Shown here: positions 42,926 through 54,495 of the stretch, one piece after another
How positions within the stretch are numbered: position 1 is the first letter of the stretch
Layout: every line of letters starts with the position of its first letter
Assembly: GCA_905178155.1 (NCBI GenBank)
Contig: CAJINV010000004.1
Location: 2,916,460 to 2,980,459, forward strand
DNA: 64,000 nt
Direction: 5' to 3'
Source of the DNA: Amoebophrya sp. A120
Taxonomy: Eukaryota; Sar; Dinophyceae; Syndiniales; Amoebophryaceae
Made by a program: the position numbers and the translations under genes
The notes under the pieces: generated by a model
Told to the model about the DNA's origin: nothing
The model's database searches: none
The model's input: the letters and a program-made list of their open reading frames with translations, nothing else

Positions 42926-44545
42926 CGAAATTTGCCCGAAGCACATGTTGCGCAATTCAGAACGGCAATTCGACCCGAAGTCCCTCTGCCACAGGCCGCG
43001 CCCACCCCGGGCGCGCGCGGCGACCGGGGTAAGTCAGTTGACTCACTCCTCTCCCGCGCGCGCCGGCCACAACTAGGTAGCCCGCTGACCATCCAGCAGG
43101 ATGGGCGCGGCAGGATCGGGTTGGTGGGCGAACATCTGGCCGCCCCCACCGCCCACGCAAATTTAACTGCTGCCACCCACCCCTCCCTCAGAGTGAGAGA
43201 GACGCCCACGCCCGCCACGCCCCTACCGTGGCTGGCAGGGCGGGGGCGCAAGAATGCAGCCGCCTATAGGCGACCGCGCCGGGGCCTACCGGGCGCGAGG
43301 AAGGGGCGGGCGCTAGCTAACGCGGCGCGCGAAGGCCCGCCCGCCGCGCGCCCCCCCCGCCGTCCGGCCCAAATACCCGCCAAGAGGGCCGCCCAGCCCG
43401 GGCAATCAACAACAGCACGGACCGCGCTCCCTCTGTCTCCTGGTCCTTCTTGGCGGCGCGCCATCGGCCGCGACCAGTTTCCAACCGGAAGAGCGCGCTT
43501 TGCTCCTTCCGGGCCCGCCGGCCCGCCGGGGCACCCAAAGCGGCCGCCTTCGGGGCCGGAAATATTCCCCCGGAAGGCGGGCCGCCCGAAGCCCCGCGCA
43601 TTTCCCTAGGTGGCCGCGCCGAAGAGGTCCCTACCTTCGGGAAGGCGCGGCCGTTTGGCGGTGTTGCTGCCTGGGCCCCCGCTTCGCACCAACCGAAAAG
43701 CACAAAACGCAAAGCCCAAGGGGGCAGATGCTTTGCGCTCCTAGCAAGCCGAGCGGCGCGGCCGGCCTCTTCCCACTGGTGTACATGGCGACGAAATCCA
43801 ACAAACGCGGCAAGGGTTACGACAGAACACAACTCGCCGCGCTATGCCTATGCGCCACCCGCGGGCGCGCGGGGCTTCGTTCGTGGTGGCTGTGGGAACG
43901 TGGGGCGCAACATGCTGGAACACCCGGGGCGGGCGGGCGCGCCTAAGGCACCGACCCGGGCCGGCCCTTGGGGGGCACAGGCAGCGGGGGGCCCAAGGGG
44001 GAAGGGCCCACCACACCCTGTCCCGCAAACGCGTGCGCCTGCCCGGGAGCGCGCGGGGCCCGCCTGCGCGCGTTCGCTCCCCCTGTGGCGCATGCTTAGC
44101 GGGCTGCGCCTTGCGCTTCGCGCACAATAGTAACTAGGCCCAAGTCCGGCGCCCGCTGTTTTCTGAGGCGTAGCGGCCTGCTTTGTCGAAAGGGGCCGCA
44201 AGAACTTCGCCAAGCTCTGCGCGCTGATCATCGCACGGACGCCCGGCGCCTCCCGCGGCGGAGCGGGCGCCCGCTGCGCCTCTCGCCTTGGGCCGACTGG
44301 AAAAACCTGCGCGCCCACCCAAGCAGCGCCGTGCCGCGGCTGTGTCTGTTCGCGCGAACTATGTCACGCGCGGCATCCTTTCCACACAACGCACCAGCCG
44401 GAAGCCCATGCCACGCACTGCCGCGGCCCCCGCCGGGGGGCTTTATCGACGGCGCAACCGCCGCGACCTTTCTGCCCCGGCCCCTCGACGCCTTCACGGC
44501 CCTGGCAACGGCCTTCCTCTAGTTGGCCTTTGCGGTGGAGAAGCG
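42926..44545. other. GC-rich island D (largest, about 1.6 kb)
   Basis: A sharply bounded CpG-rich segment with GGGCCC, GCGCGC, GCCGGC and GCGCTAGC words, between AT-richer flanks. Long frames occur on both strands and in several phases at once (for example 43450-44130 plus against 43848-44318 minus), the signature of stop-poor composition rather than of a gene. The predicted peptides are Ala/Arg/Gly/Pro-rich without ordered structure. Confidence 0.65.
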
Positions 44546-44957
44546 CTCTAGGGACCCAGCCTAAGGCTCTTTGACTTTGACATCGAGACCGCATGATGCA
44601 ATTACAGAACTCCGAACACATCCTTTTCGGTATTATGCTTCAGTTCAGACATTGCAAAAGTGTCTGAGGAACGTTCTAGCTCTAGGGCTTTTGAAATTTT
44701 AATACTTATTTCGCGAAATAGCAAACATCCCGGCATCTTGTTCGATGCGCGCTACATTCTTTCACTTCTTAGTAAGTACCAAGGTAGTGCCACCTATAAT
44801 GAACGAGCATGATCACAACTACTCGCTAACAGCCAAGTCACTAGAGCCGCCTTCTCGAAACGCATTCCACGACAATGTCAACGATCATTTCATACGGTCC
44901 ACCACCTTTCCATCCAAAAAACACATCAATTCCACACCAACTCCACACTAAAACTCT

Positions 44958-47900
44958 TCAACACCACCTGCCCAAATCCGCTTCCGTCTTGACCCCGTAC
45001 CCCTTCAGCGGGATGTTCATCAACGGTTGAAAATCCGCGAACACGTCCCCGACGTAACTCGCGTACGGATCTTCTTGCTTCCAGTTCATCCGCACCAGCA
45101 GCGGCTCCACCACCGCTGCGACTTGTGGGAACGCCGAGCGCAAAACCGTTTCGAACTTGACGCGGTCCGTAACCTCGCGGTCGTGCTGGTCGGTTGCCAG
45201 GTACACGTTGTTGCTCAAACACCAGTGCACCGGCGAGCGTTTGCGGACGTAGCTGATCAACTTCGCCGCGGTGGCTTTGTCATTCTCAAAGTTGTCCTTC
45301 AGACTCACGTATCAAATGCAAAAATGTCTGGGTCTGGAAGACTACGAGATTTGTCATGCTTGTCTGGGATGACCAAAAAGTTTGTGATGCGTGTCCTAGA
45401 AGAGACGATTTTGCCTGTCATGCAAAAACGCAGTTTGTCATGCGAAAAACGCAACACAAAGAAGCGCAGATATTTCTCATGCTTGACTGTGCATGACAGA
45501 GCATTCCCTAGTCCCAACGCAGCATCACAAGTTTCCAGACCCAGACATTTTTACATTTGATATCACGGCGACGTCGCACAGCAGCCGCTGGTTCGCATGG
45601 TGCCGCCAGTCGTAGGGGGCGTGGAGGATCGTGTGCACCGCCTCACGGGACTTCTCCGGATTTTGCACGGAGAGATCCAGGTAGTTCAAATACTCCCCCG
45701 CCATCATGGCATTCATCGAGGGAGGTGGGAGGTAAGAGTCTGACTTCGACGAGGACCACCTCGATGTCGTCGTCGTATCGTTATTGTTCCCCCCGCCGTT
45801 ATTTTGTACTATATCCCTACTTCCAAACACCGGCAGTGGCACCGCGATGTCGTTCACAATCCGTGCCACTTGCTTCTTCACTTCACTGTGCTGCTGCTTT
45901 TTTGATAACCGCGAGCTAGATTTGCTGCGGTGGTGTGCTGTTTTTTCCAAAAGTCCGCTTCTTTGTTGATGTATCATCTCAAACGCCTCCCCGTACTTTT
46001 TCTCAGCCTGTTTCTGGTTTTTGAAGTTGTAATCTAGATACCGACCTTTCATAAACACGACGAGCGGATCTCTCCCACAAGTACTCGCGAATTGCTTCTC
46101 CAAGGCGTCCATCAACGCAATACCGATCTGCTTCAAGTGCGGACTTTTCTCCCGTGAGTCGGGGCTGAACCACATCTGCGCCAGCTCCGCGAAGCTGGCA
46201 CAATCGGCATCCGACTCCTGAATAATCGCGGCCCAGTAATCTTCGGAGAGCAGGGACTCCTCTAAACTCAGGGTAGAAGTGAAGGAGTCGAGAAAAAAAG
46301 GGAAGGTGGAGGAGTCTGCCAATACGCCACCGCTCGTGGAGGTGCTCTTTTTTGCTTGTTTTCGTCGTTTCTCCCTCTTCTTCTCATACTTGAGCCGCTC
46401 TTTGCGCTCACGAACCAACTGCTTCTCGATGAACTTCTGCATCCGCGGCCCGCGGGTTGTTGTAATTGTCTGCGTAGTTCGTGTCGGAGGCGCTGCTCGT
46501 CGTGTAGTTCCCCCGCTCGATGACGGCGCGTCATTATTCCGGCTTGTCTTGACATTTTCCACCTCACCGTCGATCGCACTGCCATCGAGAGCACTACTGG
46601 AGCGCGGTGGACTTTCAGTCGCAATAGACGTCATCTCTTCGTCAACTCCCGCTGAGTCCCAGCCGAGATCATCGTCGTCCTCCCTGCCACCTCCAGAAGC
46701 AGAGGACCTTGTCGTAACAACCCGCCGATACGACCGGTAGTTCCGCTGGGAAGTTGTGCTTGCAGCACTTGTTGAGGAAGTAGTTGTGGAGCTGGTTGCG
46801 GAGGGTTGCGGAACCGGTATTGATCCACCGGAAGGAGCTCCGACTTCACTACTTGGATTGTTCACAGTCTGCACGCCCTCGTCCGGGGAAACCCGTTCAA
46901 AAAGCGAATACGCCGTGTTCGCAAAGCGGAACCGGAAGTGGAGGGGATTGAAGAACAGGCTTCGGCAGACCAGGGCAAACTTATGACAGGGCACAACTCC
47001 CCATCCCCTTCCCCCTCATTTGTGTTGCATGAACAGCAACACAAGAAACAGCAGAAAAGCGGCTTTCGCATGACAAATCTGCATGCGGATTGTAGTACTA
47101 TTTGAGGTTTCAAAATTTGTCATGCTAGCAGCGCTTACGAGCAAGGCGCGAGTTTGGTATTTTGCAAGACAAAGGAGGGGGAGGGGGGGTTGTGCACTGT
47201 CATAAAACTGGTCCACTTTCTCCCTTTCCCCCGTTTCCGCGTCTAGTACTTTCCCAAACTGCTTTTCCGTGTTCCTGTCACAATTCGAGCCTTTGATTTT
47301 CGAGGAATACTCCTCGTCGACGAGGAAGGGCGTGAAGAAGCACCGCCGGTTGTCAATCACCACGAAGCGCGCGTGCAGCGGTTTCATGATTTGGTAGGAA
47401 AACACCTCCGGGGTGGTGCAGTGGTACAGACCGGAGTAGAGAAACTGCACCCGGCGCCGCAACTCCTCCGACTCGTAGTGGGGGTGCACGATGAGGGGCG
47501 CCTTGGTGAACTGCCGTAGGGCGCCCAGAGTGCTCATCGAACCGGCTATGGAAGTAGAAGGCCTTGGGCTCGACGGTAGAGCGATGGATGTGGTAGCGGG
47601 AGAGGGCCGCGGTACTATGTTCGCGCTTCTGCTTGTCCTTGCTGGCTGCAACGCAGTTGAAGTGCTTGGAATCACGAAATCAAACCCGTTCTGATTCCAC
47701 ATGATTCGCTTTATTTTCCCAGAGGTCGTGTGAGTGTGCAGACGATTGACATGCGCGTGCTCCTGTGCAGCTGCAGCCTCAAGAGCAGGAGAACCAACAT
47801 TAATACCTTCAAGCTCTTCACGACTATCGACAATGCGCTGATTAATGTACCCAGCGAGTTCTAAAATGTCTTTGCTGCCGCTGAAGACGTAGCTCACAGC

Positions 47901-50900
47901 CCTTCCACAAACGTGGTTTTCGTTTTTGTCCGTGGGTAGGCCGCAGGGCAGCCAGGAAAGCGTGAGCTTTGCGTAGAGAAAGAACCCGTAGCAAGAGGCC
48001 GCAAGCAGGACGAAGGAAACCAGGCGTCGAATCTTACTTAGTAAGGCTGCTAAGGTGCAGAGTGTGGCTCTACTATTTTTCGGCACAAGGAAGTTGCTGT
48101 TATTTTCATCACCTCCGTTACCGTTTTTGCTGCAGAGGATGCTGGCTATCCTTCCGCCAAACGCGGCGCGCCTTACCCGCGAGGCGCAACAACTTACAGA
48201 TTCGGTCACCGGGTCGGTTTGGCAATAGACAGTTATTTTTCTGGACAGTGGACCCTGATGTTGCGCTTGCGCAGCAGAAGTGTCCTTTCTTGTATTTTTC
48301 ATCGGAGGTGGAGGTCCACCTCGCAGCAAAGGTTGCTGGCGCGCCGTTTTGTTCACAGTCGGCGTACTTACCCGATTTTTCTTGGTGGTTGTGTTACAAG
48401 AACCTGTCGTCTCACTCGCCGAGTTTTTAGCCGCTGCCACTACCTTGTCCCTGTCCTCGTCACGAGTAGATAAAAATGCCAAACAACTCAGTTCCCCAAC
48501 CGGACACCGTTGCAAAAACCTCCAGGCTGTCGGCGCAGCGTTTATACAGGCGAAGACAATTGCGAACGGGGCGGCGAGTGACCTTAGCCTAGCGATCTGG
48601 TATCCAAGAAACGAGAACAGCACAAGCTGCAGGCAGAAAAAGTTCCGCATGTGTATCCCCGGACCGTAGGCGTTTGTCGTGAAGAGGTCCCTTCGCAAAT
48701 TGCGCGCCAAGACTTTCACAGACGGACTCATCTGCAGAAGTGCGGTGTACTTCGTGTGGTCTACTGTTTGAAGATGTTGAAGTTCGTTAGACCACCCTTC
48801 TTCTTCTTCATATTCGCTGCCGCTGGAAATTTCTGCACCACCGGTTTTAGTACAGCCATGTCCTCCAGCTGGCGAGGAGGAAGAGGATGCTACAAATTTT
48901 GTGTCCTCTTCATGGTTCCACATCGTCCCGCTTTTATTTTTCTTGAAGAACAGCAATACTCTCAGTACCGGGTCCACGAAAAAGTGCCACAAATTTTGCA
49001 GAAGCAACAAAGTTGCCCCCGCTAAACAAAGTTGCACAGTGTAGGTAGTGTGAAAAAAATCCACCACGTCCTGCGCGACCTTGTGGAAGACGCCCATGAC
49101 AAGATACAGTCGCGCGTTGAACGTTCGCGTTGCCGGACAGGGCCAGGCCTCGTACTCCGCTTTCGCGCAAAAAATCTCCAGAATGTGCGCGTCCCCGGTG
49201 AAACTCTTGCTGATGAAAAATCGCAGCACGCAAAAAACGAAAACCGCAAGCAACCCCTCCTTGAAAAACTGGAAGAAGCGAAAGCGGAATTTCGTAACGT
49301 AGTCGGCGCAAGAAGTGGAACTACTGCGATCCTCGCCGGCTGTGGGCGGTGTTGAAGTTGTGTAGTAATTCGCTTTGTTCTTGCTCCTCGACCCGTCGTC
49401 CCTGAAAACCCAGACCACCACTCTGAACGCCAGTAACTGCGACAGAAACAGGCTGCTGAGAATCAGTTCACTCCCCGAGAAGAGCACGATCGCGGAAGCG
49501 TAGGCGAGAAAGTAGAGGTTCAATAATTTCGCAAAAGTCTCGAAGGAAATGCCACGGCAGATGTACACAAAATACACCGCTGCGCCCTGCAGTGTGAGCA
49601 CAAACGGGGTAAACTGCCACACGAGCAAGGAAGCGAGCGTCGTGGTTGCGAAGAGGAGTTGTGTGGTCTTGAAGGAGGTGGTGTGTGCGAGGTTAATCCT
49701 GACGGGATTTTTCTCCTCCTGATCGTGTCGGCCAGCGGCACCACAACTTTTCTCCACGACACGTTGCAGCTCCGACTGCCAAAAGAACCGTAGCAGAAAG
49801 AAGATCTGCATGGCCAGCACCGGCTGCGCCCAGTTTTCACGCAGATTCATGCCGGTCGGGAGGAGCAAACGGGAAATTTGCGCTCGTTGTGTGTACAGGC
49901 AAACTAGGATCAAAAAACCTGCGCAAAGAGAAGAAATGCAGGCCTGCTGCAGGACGAAAACTTGAACTACGCCGGCCGCGGGGGTGCGACAACTACGTCG
50001 CGGGGAGAAATTATTGCTATGTCGCGACAAATTTCCGGTTCCTTTCTCAGTTGCACCTTCTTTGTCAAGTGGGTCCTGCTGCTCGTCAACCTTTTTGTGT
50101 GACGTCATTCCGGGACGTCGATCCACGACGACCTGCTGATCCTCCATGTCACAGTCGTCTCCTCCTTGAAGTGAAAACCCACTTCCTGCCCTGCGATTTC
50201 GAGCGTCAACACTACTAGTATCCTGTAGTTGTACCCCTCCTTGCTCCTCTTGCTGTGCGGAGGTGAACACGACCTCGCCATCATCGCTTGTCTCTTCTTG
50301 TTCTTCACCACGCGTCACCATTATCTTCACCCTCGGCACGAACTCGAACGCCATTGCCACCAGTGCTCCCTGTCCCAGGGCGTTGATCAGGAACAACACC
50401 AATTGGTAGAAATGCCAGGAGTACAGCGTGACTTCTTCCACCGACCAGCGTCTAGTGCTGGAGGTTGTAGTGGAAGTTGACTGCTCGTCTTCAAGCGCCA
50501 TAAACGCAACCCACAGCTCGTGGCAGTCATGCACCGCGCGGAACAAAACCCCGCATGACACCTCTGCGTAAATGTTGAAGCGCGACAACGCGTTGATATT
50601 GTTCGGATATTCCGACCTCTCGTCAAACAGCAGCTGCCTCCACGCGTCGGCCCAGCTCTCCGCGCGGATAAATTCTTCGTAGAACGAGTAGTAGAAACCA
50701 GACTCCGTGGTCAACGCCGAGGCCTGCACGACCAAAGTCGGGTGCTGGCTCCCCAGCTGCGAGTGGTAGGCAGCGAGGGTCTCGACTAGTAGCGCGAAAG
50801 AGGAGAGAGAGATCAGAAGCAGCTTGGCAGAGTAGAGGAAATGGTCCGACCAGGTGGGAAGGAAAGACGTCATCAACTTGGTTGACGAAGAGGATCTTGT

Positions 50901-51392
50901 TTTGCTGTCGTGAAGATTCCATGCTGGTACTGCAGTTCCAGTTGTTGTTCTTGTGCCGCAATCGTAACTTGTTTTCCTGGACAAAAATGAGGCGCCACCA
51001 CAACTGCTGAAGAAACTCTTGAAGAGCGTCGTCCTTCTCTTGCTACTTCCATCCACATCGAGAGGATGACCCGGCGAGTGCGTTCTGGCTTTGAAGATTT
51101 TTGTGCCGAAAAGCCCAAAGTTGTGACCTCCCTCGTCTTGTAGATCGTGACACTGGAGGTTCTGGCTCTGTTCGTCTTTCTCTCCTCCGCCTTCACTCGC
51201 TCCGTCCACGCGCGCAGACGGCTTCCTGAGTTTCGCAGCCTGCTTGTAGTTCTCTTTTTTCTTGGCTAAATTCTGGCATGTGCTAGCGCCTCCATCTGCG
51301 CGTTGCTCGAAAGCAGACACGTCGGCTTCGGCGTTTTTGTTGTGATTGCCGAGGACGCCACGTCTGCGAGGACCTGTGTTGCTGGTAACCAT
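44958..51392 (-). CDS. DPY19L: Dpy-19-like C-mannosyltransferase with long C-terminal extension
   Basis: Exons 47205-51392, 45563-46976 and 44958-45304 give 1982 residues; both introns are introners. Dpy-19 enzymes are multi-pass ER proteins that transfer mannose from dolichol-phosphate-mannose to tryptophans of WxxW sequences, notably in thrombospondin repeats. After a cytosolic leader and a first helix (about 188-210) comes the family signature TESGFYYSFYEEFIRAESW followed by ERSEYPNNINALSRFNIYAE. About ten further hydrophobic segments follow. The lumenal C-terminal domain has RQFTKAPLIVHPHYESEELR, RFVVIDNRRC and, across the first introner, FALVCRSLFFNPLHFRF...FANTAYSLFERV, matching the usual end of the family. 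About 560 residues follow that ordinary members lack: a Ser/Thr-rich linker, then helical segments (EKKYGEAFEMIHQQ, YDWRHHANQRLLCDVAVS). Low-complexity insertions also swell the loops. Confidence 0.88.
45310..45562. mobile_element. Introner element (253 bp) in the Dpy-19-like gene
   Basis: Perfect 5-bp duplication TCACG at 45305-45309 and 45563-45567. A long terminal inverted repeat of about 28 bases starts TATCAAATG(C/T)AAAAATG and runs through TCTGGGTCTGGAA. Internal GTCATGCAAAAACGCA words occur. Excision joins ...LLCDVAV to SLKDNFENDK in frame. Confidence 0.9.
46982..47204. mobile_element. Introner element (223 bp), GTGCACAACTCC family, in the Dpy-19-like gene
   Basis: Perfect 5-bp duplication AAACT at 46977-46981 and 47205-47209. 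The ends are TATGACAGGGCACAACTCC and TATGACAGTGCACAACC. The inner part is CCCCTCATTTGTGTTGCATG. Excision joins ...REKVDQF to ALVCRSLFFN in frame, completing the conserved Dpy-19 C-terminus. The insertion also leaves the frame open, so the long frame reads into it from upstream. Confidence 0.92.
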
Positions 51393-52527
51393 TACCTTTA
51401 TTCTTTTTGTAAAAGGTCAATCAAAATCACACGGATGCAAATCGTCACACAGAGACAGACATCAAAACGACTGCTGAACGGAGCCACCGCAATAAACTGG
51501 TCTTGGTTGTTCTTTTTGGTGCTGCCTCGTTCAAAAATAATCGTGACCCACAGTGGACGATGAGGTCTCACACTTGGCTTCATGATCGTGAACATACGAC
51601 CTGCAAATACAAAAATCATTTTTATTCAGAGGGGCTGGCTGCGAACAGCAAAAAGGGATCTTTTTCGCGCTGGCACCGGGCAGGACAACAAAAAATAGTG
51701 TTGCAGGGATCGAAAGATAACAAGGAAAGCGAGAGCAAGAGGATCCTCATATCAGCTCAGCGCATCATCACGACCGACCTCTTTGTCGACCCGACATGAT
51801 GTTGCAACAGAGCTAAGATCACGTCCGTTGTCCTTACACGCAAGAAATACAAGACAAAACACGAAACCTCCAGAGAAGGCGAACAAACCATACTATCTTC
51901 TAAGAAGATATCACATCCTTTTAATCATGATCGGCACACACACCGACACGCGAGTGTGCGAGATGCACGACATCTTGGAGTCTTATCTTTTTGAAGTACG
52001 TCTGCATCTGATGAGGTGAAGGTGACACAATTCAAAAGCGAAAGCCAAATGCAAATCACTATCACATTCTTCATGCTATTGGCAATTTTAGACGACGTTC
52101 ATTTAAGATTCAAGGTCTGAGCCAGGTAAGGGCAAACGGGAGGTTATTTACGACTACAACTACAGGTTCATTTTCATCTTGTAATGGCCGCGACACTTAC
52201 TTTGCGTCATGTTGGACACAGTTTATTTTTGCATATTCATCATACTTCCTATGTTACGTATTGTCCATTTTTGCTTTTGATTTTTCATTATCAAAGGGAT
52301 AAAGACATAAGTACGCTTCCCCTTTTTCTTCGTCTTATTCTGCTTACATCACGACGTAGAAGTCGTGTACTTGTACAAGAACGCGGCATTTGTTTGAAAA
52401 CGAATAGCACTGTTTCACTGTAGAATTCAGATGGATATTAAGAAAGTCGTACAAGAAGAAACCACCCAGCGCAACTTCTCAGGTGGAAGTGCATTGTAGC
52501 TGATCGTGACGAGTTTTTGTGTCGCTG
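51393..52527. other. Intergenic stretch with a 47-bp tandem repeat at its end
   Basis: No gene supported from 51393 to 52500. The last bases hold the outer copy of the tandem repeat described at the 3' end of the Lys-rich gene. Confidence 0.4.
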
Positions 52528-52582
52528 CTACGATGCCGATGGTGTCTGATCGTGACGAGTTTTTGTGTCGCTGCTACGATGG
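52501..52582. repeat. Tandem repeat, period 47 bp, at the 3' end of the Lys-rich gene
   Basis: Two identical 35-base copies (starting TGATCGTGACGAGTTTTTGT) at 52501-52535 and 52548-52582, separated by 12 bases. On the coding strand each copy encodes SSDTKTRHDQ. Because 47 is not a multiple of three, the second copy is out of frame and lies largely beyond the stop codon. Confidence 0.9.
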
Positions 52583-54495
52583 TTCTCGCTGACGTTCTTG
52601 CTCGCGGATGTTGACAGACCACTACCGCAAGAAGTTTCTCCACCGCCTCCCCCTTGGACACGCGCGGCGATGCTGGGCCGACGTCTTGCCCGACTAATTT
52701 TCTCATTCCTCCTCGGAGCACAGGCAATCAGTGAAAACTTGCACTGTTTTTTCTCGTTGTTCTTTCTCATCATTTTCATTGTCGTCTTGGCCGAAGCTGC
52801 TGTATCTGCTGTATCTGCAGCGTAATGTTGTAGTAGTGCTGCTCGTTCAACATCTACTGTCCCTCCCGCACGACGATCTTCGCCTTTCTTTTCTCGTCGA
52901 CTCTCCTGCTCCCGTCTGTCCCTCCGTTCCTGGAGCGCGGCCATTTGGTCCATTTTCGCGTAAAGCTTCCAGTTGTTCTTCCAGGTATTGCTTTTCTTTT
53001 TCATGCTTTTGGTTGGTTTTTTATGCCCGCCACCGGGGGCCGAAGATCTTTTCATTTTCTTGTTCTTAGTAACCGGAGACGAGCTTTTGCTTTTGCTTGC
53101 CTGGTTCACGAAGGTGTCGTACGTGAAAACCAACGGTCTGTTGACGCTGTCGTTGTTGTCGGTGCGCGGAATGCTGAAGAGGTTGCTAATCTCCATCATC
53201 TTTCTTCTTCTTTCCAGCGCGATTTGTGCTTTTTGTTCCCACGACTCGGTGGGGCTATAATTGAAGTATTGTTCCGAGGGTTCATCTACTTTACGGGGGC
53301 GTGGCGGGGGTTTGAAGGAGAAGTAGCTGGGAAGATAATTCTTTCCATCATGATGATCTACTCGACGGTGGTGGTCTTGTTCGTAGTCCTGCTCCTGCTT
53401 ATTCAGCATCCAGCTCATCTTCATCAAACTGTGGCGGGCGGTACTAGTAGGAGTTGATGTCCTGAGAGTTGCAAGTAGTTGTGCCCGTTCATGATCTGCT
53501 TTATCGTCTTCAGCGACCTCCGGGTCACGACGAAATAAACCACGAGCAGGCCGCCCCGGCTCCTCATCTTCAGGATCTGGTGTTGCAGCCAGTAGTGGAT
53601 CTTCGTCATCATCGTCTTGAAGATCATCTTCTACCTGCAGCTCGTCGACCACTGCCGTGCTGCTCTCAAAGGCTCGCCGCGCGTCCATCAGATCTTGCAT
53701 TCGGCGCTCGACAAAATCTTCCAGCTTTGTTTTACGTGCTTCATTTTTGACCTCGACCAGCACTGGATGTTGAACAAGCTGCTCCGAAGCAGGTTTAGTG
53801 TTTTTAACACTGCCTGTTGTTCTACTGGTCGCACCGGTGGTACTGCCGCTGGTGGTGTGTTGAAGATTATCATCTACTTTCCGACTGCTCGTTGTAGGTT
53901 TTGATTTGGACCGCTGCTTGGCGATTTCTTTTACTTTTTGCCTTGCTTTTAGGTACGTCGCCTTTTGTGTGGAAGATGTTTTTATCCTCGCCTTCGAAGC
54001 AGAGGTGGCATCATTCTCGTCCTGTTTCTTGTTCTTTGCAACAGAAGGCGGCCGTGAAGAGGAGCCCTCCTTCGTCGGGAAGTCACCAGGCTGTTCGGAT
54101 TTGATGGAGGTTCTTGCACTTGCTTTTGCATTTGCATTCGCGGGAGTTTTCTTGGCTGGCGTCGCTTTTCGACTGCCCTTGTTACTTTTTGACGGGTTGG
54201 TGGGAGTTGTCAACGCTTTTTTTCCAGAAGAGGCCGTGCTGCGTAGTGTCGTCGACGAGAAGGCTGGTGCGGCGGAATTAGAATTTTCAATTTTACCTCT
54301 ACTTCTGTGCTGCTCCTTGTTCGGTTCGTTCTCATTGTCGTTCTTCATCCCCTTTTTTTTACTTGCTGCAGGAACAGTTCCACGTCCACTTCGCTTCTTT
54401 GGGTCTTCTGGCTTCTTTACGGCCGCGACCCGAAAAACTACGCTCCAGCTGGCAAGTTCTGCCGCGGCGAGGACATGAACAAAGAGGCCCTTCAT
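52528..54495 (-). CDS. Secreted Lys/Ser/Thr-rich low-complexity protein
   Basis: A single frame from the ATG at 54495 encodes 655 residues. The first 25 (MKGLFVHVLAAAELASWSVV...) form a signal peptide. The rest is highly basic and repetitive: Lys, Ser, Thr, Ala and Pro with KKP, KSK and TTS motifs, and two more ordered segments. One is near 265-290, with EVKNEARKTKLEDFVERRMQ then DLMDARRAFESSTAV, probably helical. The other is near 395-470, with a YFNYSPTESWEQKAQIALER stretch. Extracellular or vesicle-lumenal DNA- or polyanion-binding would fit the charge, but that is inference and I recognise no family. The extreme C-terminus has been altered by a tandem duplication. No intron is seen. Confidence 0.65.
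   Translation of the reverse strand: MKGLFVHVLAAAELASWSVVFRVAAVKKPEDPKKRSGRGTVPAASKKKGMKNDNENEPNKEQHRSRGKIENSNSAAPAFSSTTLRSTASSGKKALTTPTNPSKSNKGSRKATPAKKTPANANAKASARTSIKSEQPGDFPTKEGSSSRPPSVAKNKKQDENDATSASKARIKTSSTQKATYLKARQKVKEIAKQRSKSKPTTSSRKVDDNLQHTTSGSTTGATSRTTGSVKNTKPASEQLVQHPVLVEVKNEARKTKLEDFVERRMQDLMDARRAFESSTAVVDELQVEDDLQDDDDEDPLLAATPDPEDEEPGRPARGLFRRDPEVAEDDKADHERAQLLATLRTSTPTSTARHSLMKMSWMLNKQEQDYEQDHHRRVDHHDGKNYLPSYFSFKPPPRPRKVDEPSEQYFNYSPTESWEQKAQIALERRRKMMEISNLFSIPRTDNNDSVNRPLVFTYDTFVNQASKSKSSSPVTKNKKMKRSSAPGGGHKKPTKSMKKKSNTWKNNWKLYAKMDQMAALQERRDRREQESRREKKGEDRRAGGTVDVERAALLQHYAADTADTAASAKTTMKMMRKNNEKKQCKFSLIACAPRRNEKISRARRRPSIAARVQGGGGGETSCGSGLSTSASKNVSENHRSSDTKTRHDQTPSAS

Noticed and set aside
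42830-44497. Long overlapping frames (up to 259 codons) in the GC-rich island
   Set aside because: Comparable frames exist on both strands and in several phases at once. The peptides are Ala/Arg/Gly/Pro-rich without ordered segments, as expected for stop-poor GC-rich DNA.
47016-47204. C-terminal ~65 residues of the uninterrupted 1458-codon frame
   Set aside because: They are translation of the introner element. The Dpy-19 family C-terminus is instead restored by splicing to 46976.
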